Shown here: one piece after another, positions 45,562 to 55,509 of the stretch | How the letters are laid out: every line of letters begins with the position of its first letter | Position numbering within the stretch: position 1 is the first letter of the stretch | Origin: Alphaproteobacteria bacterium | Lineage (GTDB): Bacteria > Pseudomonadota > Alphaproteobacteria > Micavibrionales > Micavibrionaceae | Direction: 5' to 3' | DNA: 60,691 nt | Assembly: GCA_016125135.1 (NCBI GenBank) | Contig: WGMJ01000010.1 | Location: 99,885 to 160,575 of the forward strand | Translations under genes and position numbers: made by a program | The notes under the pieces: generated by a model | Told to the model about the DNA's origin: nothing | What the model saw: only the letters and a program-made list of their open reading frames with translations | The model's database searches: none

Positions 45562-46440
45562 CTAGCCCGGCGCAGGAAGCGCGTTGAGTTTTTCTTCCAG
45601 TTCAAGGAATTCAGGCTGGACATCATGCGGCAGAAACTTACGGGCAAATTCCACAGCGACCTGCGGTGCGGCGCCACTCAGGAAGGCGATAATACCAACC
45701 TTGATACAAAGGAAATAAAGAACCTCCGTTGAAGCGCGTTCCTTCATCGCTCCTGCAATAGGTGCAATGAATGAGTAGGAAAGCCATACACCAAGGAATG
45801 TACCCACAAGCGCACCACCAATGAGTTTACCAAGAACTTCAGGTGGTTCCGAAATAGAAGCCATTGTTTTAATAACGCCCAACACCGCGGCAACAATACC
45901 GAGGGCGGGGATACCATCGGCCATCGTTTGAATAGCATGGCCCGGGTGTTCTTCATGATGCTTGAAGTTTTCGATTTCCTGATCCATCAGGTTCTCGATT
46001 TCATGGGGTTTGTCGTTACCAAGCGAAATAATGCGTAAATAGTCACAGAGGAAAATAAGCGCGTGGTGGTTATGTGCAAAGCCGGGAAACTGTGTAAAGA
46101 GAGAGCTTTCCTCTGGTTTTTCAATGTGGGCTTCCAGCGCCAGCCAGCCTTTAGTGCGAGCGAGTTTGAACACCATGAAAAGAACGCTCAAGAGCTCGAT
46201 ATAGTCATCTTTTTTGTAGGCATGGGGCTTTGAAAGAGCCTTGAAATAACTCATCGTTTTTTTGATGACTTCCATCGAGTTCGCGATGATAAAGGCACTA
46301 ACGGCGATACCGAAAATAATGATCATTTCACCCAGCATCGCCGGTAGAACGATGTGTGTGATAACCGACATTTTACCATGGCCAGCAAAGAAGCCACCCA
46401 CCGTACAGACAACAACAAGAATAATACCGACAAACTTCAT
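45562..46440 (-). CDS. motA: flagellar motor stator protein MotA
   Basis: This 292-residue protein has four membrane helices and the large cytoplasmic loop of MotA. The TM3-TM4 segment (MADGIPALGIVAAVLGVIKTM, ...LIGGALVGTFLGVWLSYSF) is typical of proton-type stators. motB follows. Other flagellar genes are not in the window. Confidence 0.94.
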   Translation of the reverse strand: MKFVGIILVVVCTVGGFFAGHGKMSVITHIVLPAMLGEMIIIFGIAVSAFIIANSMEVIKKTMSYFKALSKPHAYKKDDYIELLSVLFMVFKLARTKGWLALEAHIEKPEESSLFTQFPGFAHNHHALIFLCDYLRIISLGNDKPHEIENLMDQEIENFKHHEEHPGHAIQTMADGIPALGIVAAVLGVIKTMASISEPPEVLGKLIGGALVGTFLGVWLSYSFIAPIAGAMKERASTEVLYFLCIKVGIIAFLSGAAPQVAVEFARKFLPHDVQPEFLELEEKLNALPAPG

Positions 46441-46584
46441 GGGCGTTTTGAAAAAATTCTTTTTTCTTAAGTGTTTAGATAAGGTTGAACGAAAGGATTT
46501 AAGAACGTATTAACATGGTACTTCAATTTATTAATTTCGCACACGCATTTTCACCCCCTATTATTCATAATCAGTAGGCGTTTT

Positions 46585-46612
46585 TTGACTATTTAGCAGA
46601 TCACGCTAATCT
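46585..46612 (+). promoter_or_regulatory. candidate promoter of the carboxymuconolactone-decarboxylase-family gene
   Basis: TTGACT (46585-46590), 16 bases, TAATCT (46607-46612), then AGAGGAG as ribosome-binding site before ATG 46642. The rest of the 201-base gap to motA is AT-rich with no other clear site. Confidence 0.4.
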
Positions 46613-46641
46613 CTCTACATAATCTTTAGAGGAGATAAATC

Positions 46642-47199
46642 ATGACGCAACGTATTCCACAAATCACTGAAGCCGAGACAAGCCCTGAAACAGCAAAATT
46701 GTTTGAAGGTCTGCAAGCCAAAATGGGCAAGATCATCAATATTTTTAAAACCATGGGCCATGCCCCAAGCGCGCTTGAAGCGTATTTGAACTTTTCCGGC
46801 GCGATGGCAAAATCATCCCTCACACCGGCGCAGCGCGAGCTGATAGCACTTGCCGTTGCAGGGGCTAACCACTGTGATTATTGCGCCTCAGCCCACACGC
46901 AAATCGGTAAAGGGGCCGGCCTGAGCGATGCCGATACACAAGCGGCACTGAATGCAAAAGCAACAGATGCAAAAACACAAGCACTTGTAACTTTTGCCCG
47001 CACAGTCAATGATAAACGCGGCAATGTAAGCGATGCCGATGTAAAAGCCATGCGTGACGCCGGTTGGGGCAACCAGCAGATTGTTGAAGCCGTAGCTGTT
47101 GTTTCGCTGAATGTTTACACGAACTTCTTCAACCATGTTGCTGGCACGGAAGTAGACTTCCCGCTTGTTTCAACATCAAGTGTTGCGAAAGCGGCTTAA
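46642..47199 (+). CDS. carboxymuconolactone decarboxylase / AhpD-family protein
   Basis: This 185-residue protein matches the AhpD-like superfamily with the redox motif CxxC followed by His (HCDYCASAHTQIG). This is typical of peroxidase-related members that reduce peroxides or act as thiol reductants. The long helical repeats and the RELIALAVA segment fit. It stands alone with its own promoter and terminator. Confidence 0.85.
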   Translation: MTQRIPQITEAETSPETAKLFEGLQAKMGKIINIFKTMGHAPSALEAYLNFSGAMAKSSLTPAQRELIALAVAGANHCDYCASAHTQIGKGAGLSDADTQAALNAKATDAKTQALVTFARTVNDKRGNVSDADVKAMRDAGWGNQQIVEAVAVVSLNVYTNFFNHVAGTEVDFPLVSTSSVAKAA

Positions 47200-47213
47200 A
47201 GAAGGTTATTAAC

Positions 47214-47240
47214 AAAAAGCCCCGCATTGCGGGGCTTTTT
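47214..47240. terminator. bidirectional terminator between the AhpD-like gene and hemB
   Basis: A perfect 12-bp stem AAAAAGCCCCGC / GCGGGGCTTTTT (47214-47225 with 47229-47240) has an ATT loop, just before the hemB stop on the other strand. Confidence 0.9.
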
Positions 47241-48251
47241 TTATTCATTTAAAATCTTCGCGGCATCAAGTGCGCAATAGGTCAATATCCCGTCGGCTCC
47301 AGCACGTTTGAAGGAAATCAGCATTTCCATCATGGCTGTATCATAATCAAGCCAGCCTTTTTCGGCGGCGGCTTTTAGCATCGCATATTCACCGCTTACA
47401 TTATAAACAAAGGTCGGCATCTGGAAGGCTTCTTTCACGCGCCACAAAATATCAAGGTAGGGCAGGCCCGGTTTTACCATCACCATGTCCGCGCCTTCTT
47501 CGATATCAAGCGCGGTTTCCTGCAGTGCTTCGTTCCCGTTTGCGGGGTCCATCTGGTAGGTTTTGCGGTTGCCTTTACCCAAGCCGCAACCAGCCGCTTC
47601 ACGGAAGGGGCCGTAAAAGCCGGATGCATATTTTGCGGCATAGGCCATAATGGCAGTATTGGTAAAACCGTTTTCATCAAGCGCGTTTCTGATGCTACGG
47701 ACTTGCCCGTCCATCATGCCAGAAGGCGCAATTACATCTGCCCCTGCGGCGGCAGCGACAACAGCTTGCTTGGCAATATTTTCAATTGTGCGGTCATTAT
47801 CAACTTCACCGTGTTGTGTAAGCGGGCCGCAATGGCCGTGGTCTGTGTATTCACAAAAACAGGCATCGGCTATAATCACCATTTCAGGGCATGAATCTTT
47901 TGCGCGCTTTACGATACGGTCAAGCAGGCCGCCGCGTTTAAAACTGTCGGAACCCTCATGGTCTTTGTGGCGTGATACGCCGAAAAGAATAACAGATTTA
48001 ATACCGTCTTTTTGTGCTTGCTGGATAATCGGCACGAAAGAGCGTTCGGTTTCGCGGTAAACACCAGGCATGGATGAAATAGCGGCGCGCTCCGTAATTT
48101 CCTCCTCGATAAAGAGAGGGTAGATCATATCCTCGGGGCGGAGGTGGTTTTCACGCAATATAGCGCGCATGGCGTCCGAGCTACGGCGGCGGCGCATACG
48201 GGTGAAGGGCAAATCAGCAAAATTAGAAGGGGTTTCTTTAGGTTTCAGCAT
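47241..48251 (-). CDS. hemB: delta-aminolevulinic acid dehydratase
   Basis: This 336-residue enzyme condenses two ALA into porphobilinogen in tetrapyrrole synthesis. Motifs are APSGMMDGQVRSIRNALDE and VMVKPGLPYLD with the Schiff-base Lys. The metal site reads ACFCEYTDHGHCG, three Cys, which indicates the zinc type rather than the Asp-containing magnesium type known from some alphaproteobacteria. hemA is also in the window. Confidence 0.95.
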   Translation of the reverse strand: MLKPKETPSNFADLPFTRMRRRRSSDAMRAILRENHLRPEDMIYPLFIEEEITERAAISSMPGVYRETERSFVPIIQQAQKDGIKSVILFGVSRHKDHEGSDSFKRGGLLDRIVKRAKDSCPEMVIIADACFCEYTDHGHCGPLTQHGEVDNDRTIENIAKQAVVAAAAGADVIAPSGMMDGQVRSIRNALDENGFTNTAIMAYAAKYASGFYGPFREAAGCGLGKGNRKTYQMDPANGNEALQETALDIEEGADMVMVKPGLPYLDILWRVKEAFQMPTFVYNVSGEYAMLKAAAEKGWLDYDTAMMEMLISFKRAGADGILTYCALDAAKILNE

Positions 48252-48332
48252 AGGGATTTAATAGCCTAAATACGGAAACAGGCCAAGGAAAAAGCTTTAA
48301 AAATATGCCCCCAGCGGTTATGAAAGAGGGAC

Positions 48333-49328
48333 ATGACCGAGTTTGTATTATCAGAAATCAAGGATCGGGGTGGCTGCCTGATGCTGAACCGCCCTTTTTC
48401 GATCAACGCCCTGAATTTGGCGATGATCCGCGAGATTACGCGCGTACTGAAAGAGTGGGAAACAAACCCGCAGGTTGAATTTGTTTTGCTTGAAGGCGCA
48501 GGCGATAAAGGCTTCTGCGCCGGTGGTGATATCAAGATTGTTTACCTTGAAGGACGCGATGCACTTGCCAAAGGCGAGGACGCAACCGCGGCGTTACGCT
48601 TCTTTGAAGAAGAATATGCGCTGAACAAATATATGTTCCACTACCCGAAACCAATTGCCGTTTATATGCACGGGATCACAATGGGCGGTGGTGTCGGGTT
48701 GTCAGCGCCATGCAAATACAGAATTGGTGCCGAGAATTTAAAATGGGCGATGCCTGAAACAGGTATTGGTTTCTTCCCCGATGTTGGCGCGGCCTACTAT
48801 CTTGCGCAGATGCCTTATAATGCGGGCATGAATTTAGGTTTAACGGGCAATACAATTGGCCCTGACAATGATTTGCTGGCAGCGCTTGGTATTATTACCC
48901 ACGTAACACCTTTAAGCGAGTGGCGCGAAACCAAGAAGAGAATTCTCTATCAAGGCGTTTCGCTGCTTGATGATTTCAAGGCAGAGGCACGCACAGCGCC
49001 GGGCTTTATTAAATTCATGAACAAGACCGAAGCCGCATGGACGCAGAATGATTTTGAAAGCCTGATTAAAAAACTAATGACAGGCGGCCTGCATGAAAAG
49101 GGCCCTGACACAGCGCAGATGATTATGAAGCGCTCGCCGCATAGTTTGATCCGCACTTTCCTTCATCTGCAATGGGCGAAGGACAAGAGCTTTGACGAGG
49201 TAATTGCACAGGATGCAAAACTTGCTGCTGCATTTTTGCAGCACCCTGATTTTTACGAGGGGATAAGGGCCGCGGTGGTAGATAAAGATAAAAAGCCCAA
49301 ATGGGCAGGCGCAAAGCAGGTCGCGTGA
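48333..49328 (+). CDS. enoyl-CoA hydratase/isomerase family, 3-hydroxyisobutyryl-CoA hydrolase-like
   Basis: This 331-residue crotonase-fold protein has the oxyanion-hole motifs GFCAGGDIK and GITMGGGVGLS, and AMPETGIGFFPDVGAAYYL, which is characteristic of HIBYL-CoA hydrolases of valine catabolism. The ECH_2 C-terminal extension is present. The exact substrate is inferred. The next gene overlaps the stop (GTGA). Confidence 0.85.
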   Translation: MTEFVLSEIKDRGGCLMLNRPFSINALNLAMIREITRVLKEWETNPQVEFVLLEGAGDKGFCAGGDIKIVYLEGRDALAKGEDATAALRFFEEEYALNKYMFHYPKPIAVYMHGITMGGGVGLSAPCKYRIGAENLKWAMPETGIGFFPDVGAAYYLAQMPYNAGMNLGLTGNTIGPDNDLLAALGIITHVTPLSEWRETKKRILYQGVSLLDDFKAEARTAPGFIKFMNKTEAAWTQNDFESLIKKLMTGGLHEKGPDTAQMIMKRSPHSLIRTFLHLQWAKDKSFDEVIAQDAKLAAAFLQHPDFYEGIRAAVVDKDKKPKWAGAKQVA

Positions 49329-49864
49329 ATGTAGATCTCGTCATGTCTGATAATGAAGCGGGGCTTGTTTCCGACAAGCTACCACAAAAGCCCATGGTCG
49401 GCCTGTTGTTTGATCTGGAAACCCGCATGATGACGCTTGAAATAAAAGATGATGACAGTATCCATTTCAATATACCCGTCCATGATGATTTTGTAGAAGT
49501 GCTGGAACAGCGCCCCTATTTGCATTTCGGCTTTATGCGCGATGATGAAATGCTGGATGCCATGCAATTGCCACTCGCCGTTTTGTCACCACGCTATAGC
49601 TTCCGTGACAGTTTGATGACGATGGCAGCGCAACGCACAAGCCGCTCTATTCTGCATATTACCAATTTTTTAAAAAATGTACGCTCAGGCCAGCCAATTA
49701 ACCGCGAGAATATAGGCGATGAAAGCGGCCTGAAGCCTGTTTCTGCGGGCCTGAACCCTGCGCTTTTAAAGTATGCACCATTCCTGAAGCAGCAAATGAG
49801 CATCGAAAAGTCGCAACAAGTAAAACCTGTGCAGCCAAAGCCGACACGGAGTTACGATGTGTAG
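49325..49864 (+). CDS. unknown protein between CoA hydrolase and polyprenyl synthase
   Basis: This 179-residue soluble protein is taken from GTG 49325, which overlaps the upstream TGA; ATG 49343 is an alternative. A folded N-terminal part (GLLFDLETRMMTLEIKDDDS) and a Pro/Lys/Gln-rich tail are visible. No family is recognised. Its stop lies inside the start of the prenyl synthase gene, so the three genes form one transcriptional unit. Confidence 0.7.
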   Translation: MNVDLVMSDNEAGLVSDKLPQKPMVGLLFDLETRMMTLEIKDDDSIHFNIPVHDDFVEVLEQRPYLHFGFMRDDEMLDAMQLPLAVLSPRYSFRDSLMTMAAQRTSRSILHITNFLKNVRSGQPINRENIGDESGLKPVSAGLNPALLKYAPFLKQQMSIEKSQQVKPVQPKPTRSYDV

Positions 49865-50861
49865 CGTGATGAAAGAAACGCTGAAGCCTACGAACCCGCT
49901 GGAAACACTCAGCGATATTCTGCATGACGATATGGCGGCAACCAACAAACTTATCCTTGACCGTTTGCAGTCTGATGTTCCGCTTATTCCAAAGGTGGCC
50001 AGTTATTTAATCGCCGCTGGCGGCAAACGTATTCGCCCGCTTTTAACGCTCGCCTGCGGGAATGTTTTTAAAGCCGACAAACACAAAATGTACGGGCTTG
50101 CAGCGTCTGTTGAATTTATTCACTCTGCGTCACTGCTGCATGATGATGTGGTTGATGAAAGTGACGAGCGGCGTGGGCAACCTGCTGCAAACCTTGTGTT
50201 CGGTAACCATGCCTCTGTGCTGGTGGGGGATTTCCTGTTTGCGCGCGCCTTCGAGCTGATGGTTGAAACCGGAAAATTGCGCGTGCTGGCGTTGCTTTCA
50301 GAGGCTGCACGCACGATTACCGAGGGTGAAGTGCTGCAGCTGGTTGCAAAAGGCCGTATCGACCTTTCATACGAAACTTACCTGCAGATTATTGCCGCAA
50401 AAACTTCGGCGCTTTTTGGCGCGGCCTGTGCGTCAGGCCCTGCGCTGGCAGGCGCGGATGAGGAAACGGTGAAAGCTTTTTATGATTACGGCTATGCGCT
50501 TGGCATGGGCTTCCAGCTGCGTGATGACGTGCTGGATTATACAGGTAACGAGGAAAAGCGCGGTAAAGTGCCGGGGGATGATTTCCGCGAAGGGAAAATC
50601 ACCGGCCCTGTTATTCTGGCGCTTGAAAAAGGGATTGAAGCCGATTTCTGGCAGCGTGTGATGATTGATAAGCAACAAGGCAAGAAAGATTTCGCCCGTG
50701 CGCTTGATATTCTGGGTTCAAACGGTTTGCTAGAGGAATCAGAAGCCCGTGCTGCCAAATATGCCGACCAGGCCGTGCAGGCGCTGGCGCAAACGCCAAA
50801 TAGCCCCATTAAGCAAACACTTTGCGAGATTGCGCACTACGCTGTTAACCGCGAGGCTTGA
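49857..50861 (+). CDS. ispB: polyprenyl (octaprenyl) diphosphate synthase
   Basis: This 334-residue trans-prenyltransferase makes the long-chain side chain of ubiquinone. The two Asp-rich motifs are LLHDDVVDESDERRG and GMGFQLRDDVLDYTG. GGKRIRPLLTL is typical. The start may be ATG 49857, overlapping the upstream gene, or ATG 49869 (MKETLKPTN). Chain length is inferred from family similarity. Confidence 0.9.
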   Translation: MCSVMKETLKPTNPLETLSDILHDDMAATNKLILDRLQSDVPLIPKVASYLIAAGGKRIRPLLTLACGNVFKADKHKMYGLAASVEFIHSASLLHDDVVDESDERRGQPAANLVFGNHASVLVGDFLFARAFELMVETGKLRVLALLSEAARTITEGEVLQLVAKGRIDLSYETYLQIIAAKTSALFGAACASGPALAGADEETVKAFYDYGYALGMGFQLRDDVLDYTGNEEKRGKVPGDDFREGKITGPVILALEKGIEADFWQRVMIDKQQGKKDFARALDILGSNGLLEESEARAAKYADQAVQALAQTPNSPIKQTLCEIAHYAVNREA

Positions 50862-50871
50862 AGCTTGTGCT

Positions 50872-51381
50872 TCAGCTATAGATCGGAGCGCACTCAAGTG
50901 CGTAGCGCCAACGTGGGTTATCTGTTTCTGATTTGCGGATGCGGCCACCTAGAGACATGAAGGTTTCTCTGCCGTTTTCTTTGTAATAGCCGCGTACTTT
51001 TATAGCATGGTGTGCAGGCATAACGATGCCCATATGTCCCATCTTAGGTTTTCCGTCATGATACTCTTCAACAATTTCAAAGCGTGTCCATTTGGCGGTT
51101 GCCGGGATATGGGATGTATTGCCCATTGTGCCCATGCCCTTATAGGGAGGCAGCATAACGGTAAAGCGGAATTTTTCGGGGGCACTTTCGGCAGGGTAAT
51201 CATAATTGCTACCAGTTGCCCTTAGCGATACTTCAAGATAATTGTCTTGTGATAGTGGCTTTTTATTTACGCCATGAATAATTGCTTTGCCCTGCACATG
51301 TTCAATCGAGGCTTCAAATCCTGAAACGCGGCATATAACCTTTGGGCCAAAGAGGCTTGCGGCTAATCTGGATAATTGCAT
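50872..51381 (-). CDS. unknown beta-rich protein
   Basis: This 169-residue protein has no clear signal peptide. Repeated beta-like stretches and conserved-looking GMGTMGNTSHIPATAKW and MGHMGIVMPAHHAIKVRGYY segments are seen. I recognise no family. It converges with ispB. Confidence 0.65.
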   Translation of the reverse strand: MQLSRLAASLFGPKVICRVSGFEASIEHVQGKAIIHGVNKKPLSQDNYLEVSLRATGSNYDYPAESAPEKFRFTVMLPPYKGMGTMGNTSHIPATAKWTRFEIVEEYHDGKPKMGHMGIVMPAHHAIKVRGYYKENGRETFMSLGGRIRKSETDNPRWRYALECAPIYS

Positions 51382-51450
51382 GGTATTTCTCCCTGTGTAG
51401 AGAGTTTAATAGCCTTTTTTCATATTAAAGGCAAGGGTGGCTGGAAAAGC

Positions 51451-54270
51451 CTATTTCTGCAGCTGTTTCAGCACTGCAAAAGGAGAGTCGGCCTGTTTGG
51501 CTTCGGCCTTGTAGGTGCGTTCTTCATCCCTGTTGCGCTCTGGTTTCTTATCGAACTTTTTCTTTTTGAATTTTGGTTTTTCTTTATTGCCATCTTTGTT
51601 TTTATCGTCGCGTTTGGCGGTGAAGTGGCGCGGTGTGAATTGCTTTTTCTCTTTATGCGCCAGGCCACGGCGTAGCTGGAACCATGCAAGGGCTGGTTTG
51701 GCTGGTTGCTGTGGCGTTGCTTCGGCAGTTGCTGCTTCTGTTGTTACGGGTGTTTCGGCGGCTGGCGCTTCAACAGCAGGGGCAGCTTCTTCAACTGCAA
51801 TTGGTTGCGCGGCTTGTTCTTCCGTTTTTGCTTCTTCTGCTTTCGGTTCTTCGCGTTTATGACCTAAGGCGGCAAGGATGTTGTAAAGGTCTTCAACGCC
51901 GCAACCCAGCCATTCGGCCCATGCATGTTGCGCTTGGAAGCGGTTGTCTTTTGCGGTGTCGTAAACGGCGCTCACAACGCGGTCAAGCATATCAATGCGC
52001 GTGGCGCGGCCAGAAAATACAGGGTAGCCGATGGCCTGATAGAAGGCCTCTTCATTCGTTTGTGCATCGGCGACAATGGAAACGCTACCGTCCTTTGGTG
52101 TCACGGCGGGGAGCGGCTTGCCATGCCATATATTATAAAGCTGCGCCTTTAGTTTCACGGCGGCAGGTTTACCCATGAGCGGCAGGAATAAATAAAGCGG
52201 GCCTAAGCGCACACCAAGGTTGCGCAGCGCAGGGCGTGCTTCGGCTGGAAGATCCTTTAACAAAGTATCAACCGATGCGCGTGGGACTACGCCCCAGTTT
52301 TCGTACATCTGGAATGCAATGCCGCGCGCTTGTGCAGGAAGTGCTTCCGTGTTTTCAAGATCAGTTAAGTTTTTCAGTGTTGTTTTGATATGGGCATCAA
52401 GCCAGTTTTTAAGATGCTCGAGAATTTGTTTTGCATCCTGATTTTCAAGAAGCTCGCCCGTGAAAAGAACAATATCAGGTTTCAGCGCGGCGGTGCCCTT
52501 CATGATTTTGGCAACAGGCAAGCCCGGCAGTGGATTGTTCAATTCCACCTGATAAAGGATCTGCCCGTCATCGGACAGTTTGAATTGCGTTGGCTGTGCG
52601 TTTAATAAGGTCATAACTCTGTGCTGTATCTCCTTTTTTAACGCAGTACGCGCCGCTGTCAAGATGGCACGTCGATCTTGCCCGAGCGCTGTTTCATCGG
52701 GGATAAACTCGAAACCTTGTAAAACACCCACTTCATGGCCTTCCACGATCACTTTTCCTGATTTCTGAATGCCCGCTAAAAGTGCATTTCCCTCCTTGAG
52801 TGAGCGCAATAATATTGCAGAGCGCCTATCAACGAACCGCTTGGTCAGGGCCTCGTGCAGCGCATCAGAGAGGCGGTCTTCAATGGCGCGTGTGCGCTCT
52901 TGCCAGTTCTGGTTATCACGCACCCAGCCGCTGCGGTGCGTAATATACGTCCATGTACGAATATGGCTGATGCGGGCCATCAGCGTATCAATATCGCCCT
53001 CGGTTGAATCGATACGGCTCACCTGTTCCTTGATCCAACCATTATCAAGCGGTGTGACTTCACTCGCCCGGGGTTTGATAAGACGTTCGTAAATCTGTGC
53101 CGCCAGCTCGCTATGTGTTTCAAGAAGTGCTTTGCGGAAGTCGGGGATCTGGCAAACATCCCATAGTGTGCGTACTGCAAACGGATTATCGGCAAGGGCC
53201 ATCACAGAGTCTTTCGCCATGAGCTCGGTCAGTGTTTTATAATCATCAGCAGGGTAGCCTTTAACCAGGGCGGGATGGCCCGAGGCAACTTCAAGCGAGC
53301 GCAATAACTGGTGCGGCGTATTGAATTCCAGATTTGTATTACGCCAGCAAAAACTTTCAAGCGGCGGGAAGGTATGTGTTTCAATTGCTTCGACATCTTC
53401 CTGGTCAAAATCCGGAATATTCCCCGTCACGCCGAATGTACCGTCTTTTGTATGGCGGCCTGCACGGCCTGCAATCTGTGCAAGCTCGGCGGGTTCAAGC
53501 TGGCGCGGGCGAACGCCGTCGAATTTACGCGTGGCGGCAAAGGCAATATGGTTGATATCCATATTCAGCCCCATGTCGATCGCATCTGTTGCGACCAGAT
53601 AATCAACCTCGCCCGATTGATACATGGCCACCTGTGCATTGCGTGTGCGGGGGCTGAGCGCACCCAGCACAATAGCGGTGCCACCTTTTTGTGCGCGCAT
53701 AATTTCGGCAAGGCGGTAAACGTCATCAACCGAGAAGGCAACAATGGCCGAGCGTTTGGGCAGGCGTGTCAGTTTTGTGAAGCCGTTATATTTCAGATGT
53801 GAGAAACGCGGCTTGCTTTCAACGGCAACGTTTTTAACAAGTGTCGTAATAAGCGGCCTTGCTGTTTCCGCGCCCATAAACATCGTTTCAACTTTGCCGC
53901 GGGCATGCAGCAGGCGGTCAGTAAAAATATGGCCGCGGTCAGGGTCGGCACAAAGCTGGATTTCATCAATCGCCAGAAAATCAAAACCGCGCTCATAAGG
54001 CATGGCTTCAACCGTGCAAAGAAAGTAGCGCGCATGCGGCGGAATGATTTTTTCCTCGCCCGTAACAAGGGCCACGCTGTTGACACCTTTCAGGTTTGCG
54101 ATCTTGTCATAGGCTTCACGCGCCAATAGACGTAACGGAAAGCCGATGATTCCCGTGTGGTGGGTCATCATTCTTTCAAGCGCAGCATGGGTTTTCCCCG
54201 TATTTGTCGGGCCAAGAAGGGCAGATATGGTGCCCTCGTAAGATACGGCTTTATTTGTAGGGGAAGTCAT
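51451..54270 (-). CDS. SUV3-like ATP-dependent RNA helicase
   Basis: This 939-residue superfamily 2 helicase is of the SUV3 type found in alphaproteobacteria and mitochondria. The Walker A is GPTNTGKT (20-27) and Walker B is DEIQ (102-105). The C-terminal helicase motifs VATDAIDMGLNMDI and QIAGRAGRH are present. A long C-terminal region ends with an Ala/Glu-rich linker and a very basic tail (about 870-925), probably RNA-binding. In mitochondria SUV3 works with a 3'-5' exonuclease; no such gene is adjacent here. Confidence 0.92.
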   Translation of the reverse strand: MTSPTNKAVSYEGTISALLGPTNTGKTHAALERMMTHHTGIIGFPLRLLAREAYDKIANLKGVNSVALVTGEEKIIPPHARYFLCTVEAMPYERGFDFLAIDEIQLCADPDRGHIFTDRLLHARGKVETMFMGAETARPLITTLVKNVAVESKPRFSHLKYNGFTKLTRLPKRSAIVAFSVDDVYRLAEIMRAQKGGTAIVLGALSPRTRNAQVAMYQSGEVDYLVATDAIDMGLNMDINHIAFAATRKFDGVRPRQLEPAELAQIAGRAGRHTKDGTFGVTGNIPDFDQEDVEAIETHTFPPLESFCWRNTNLEFNTPHQLLRSLEVASGHPALVKGYPADDYKTLTELMAKDSVMALADNPFAVRTLWDVCQIPDFRKALLETHSELAAQIYERLIKPRASEVTPLDNGWIKEQVSRIDSTEGDIDTLMARISHIRTWTYITHRSGWVRDNQNWQERTRAIEDRLSDALHEALTKRFVDRRSAILLRSLKEGNALLAGIQKSGKVIVEGHEVGVLQGFEFIPDETALGQDRRAILTAARTALKKEIQHRVMTLLNAQPTQFKLSDDGQILYQVELNNPLPGLPVAKIMKGTAALKPDIVLFTGELLENQDAKQILEHLKNWLDAHIKTTLKNLTDLENTEALPAQARGIAFQMYENWGVVPRASVDTLLKDLPAEARPALRNLGVRLGPLYLFLPLMGKPAAVKLKAQLYNIWHGKPLPAVTPKDGSVSIVADAQTNEEAFYQAIGYPVFSGRATRIDMLDRVVSAVYDTAKDNRFQAQHAWAEWLGCGVEDLYNILAALGHKREEPKAEEAKTEEQAAQPIAVEEAAPAVEAPAAETPVTTEAATAEATPQQPAKPALAWFQLRRGLAHKEKKQFTPRHFTAKRDDKNKDGNKEKPKFKKKKFDKKPERNRDEERTYKAEAKQADSPFAVLKQLQK

Positions 54271-54304
54271 GTTTTAATTTTGCTATAAATAAATAGGGTC
54301 CGCT

Positions 54305-55477
54305 ATGAAAAAATCCATTTTACTCGCAACCGTTTGCGCATTTGTTCTTTCTCCTGCTTTTGCGCAGGAGCCTGATGTTATACCACCAGCCATTGAACCC
54401 CCTGCAGCGGAAATGCCGGCTGTAATGCCTGATGCCTCGTTGCCAGCCGACATTACAACGCCTGTGGCCGCAGCCCCCGAAGTTACTGCACCAGTTGAAA
54501 ACAGGGCTGAAAATTTACGCACGGTTTTGCTGGCCGCACTTGATGTGCTTCGTTTCGAGCTGGCAAGCCAGAGCGTTTCACCTGAATTACAAGGTGATTT
54601 TATTATTGAAGACAAGGGCACATATTTGCAGGTTGCAACACCTTCAATCAAAATCAATTACTCGAATGGCGATGTACTGAATGTTGGCATTATCAACCTG
54701 AACATGGCGCCTGCAGGGCGGGACGGGCTGTGGAATGTAACGATGGCGCTTCCAGCAGCGATCGAACAAGTGGGCGAGGGCACACAGGCAAAAGCACGGC
54801 TTGATATTGGTAAGCAGGAGTTTTCGGGCATTTGGAGCCAGAAGGACAATTTATTCACAGCTATAAAAGCTGTTTATGAAGGGGTGCAGGTGTCTTACCC
54901 GCAAATACAATCGGTTATCAGTATTGCTAAGCTGGATATCGAGAAAACATCAGGCGGTAAAACATCCTTTACAAGTAAGCCACGTGAGATTGTGGGATTA
55001 GGGTTCTCGGGCCTGTCATTCCTGCTTGCCGTTGCGCCTGAAATTGCAACAAAAGGAAACTATACAATCAAAATCGATAATGGTTTCTGGCGCGAGCCTT
55101 TGCAACAGGTTGATTTTACCGGCACGGTTATGCTGGGCGACAAAAATACTCTTGATATGACAGCCAGCATCATTAACCCGCGCGGGATTGAAAGCTCTAT
55201 TGAAGCGCTTGCCTCCGATCCGGTTGCGAGTTTCCGCAAGCAAGCCACGGATATGGCTTCGAATATTGTAAAAGCTGTAGAGGCCGCAGGACTGAAATCC
55301 GTGAATGTAAAAGTGGATGATATGGGCCAGTTGCTTGTGAATGGCCAGCCAGCGGGCGCACCTTTAGCGGGTACAGTGCCGGGGATGGTGAATGTCGATA
55401 CGCCTGCGCCGCCTGTGCCAATGGCCCCGCTTGGCGATATGGATGCGTTGCCGCCAATACCGCCGCCTGCGCAATAA
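54305..55477 (+). CDS. exported protein of unknown function, DUF2125-like
   Basis: This 390-residue protein has a Sec signal (MKKSILLATVCAFVLSPAFAQ), a Pro/Ala-rich linker to about residue 60, a beta-rich body (about 70-330) and a Pro-rich end. The body has the look of DUF2125/AsmA-like periplasmic proteins, but the match is weak. It is divergent from the helicase gene (34-base gap). Confidence 0.65.
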   Translation: MKKSILLATVCAFVLSPAFAQEPDVIPPAIEPPAAEMPAVMPDASLPADITTPVAAAPEVTAPVENRAENLRTVLLAALDVLRFELASQSVSPELQGDFIIEDKGTYLQVATPSIKINYSNGDVLNVGIINLNMAPAGRDGLWNVTMALPAAIEQVGEGTQAKARLDIGKQEFSGIWSQKDNLFTAIKAVYEGVQVSYPQIQSVISIAKLDIEKTSGGKTSFTSKPREIVGLGFSGLSFLLAVAPEIATKGNYTIKIDNGFWREPLQQVDFTGTVMLGDKNTLDMTASIINPRGIESSIEALASDPVASFRKQATDMASNIVKAVEAAGLKSVNVKVDDMGQLLVNGQPAGAPLAGTVPGMVNVDTPAPPVPMAPLGDMDALPPIPPPAQ

Positions 55478-55509
55478 AAACAGAATAAAACTGAATATAC
55501 TCTCGGTAT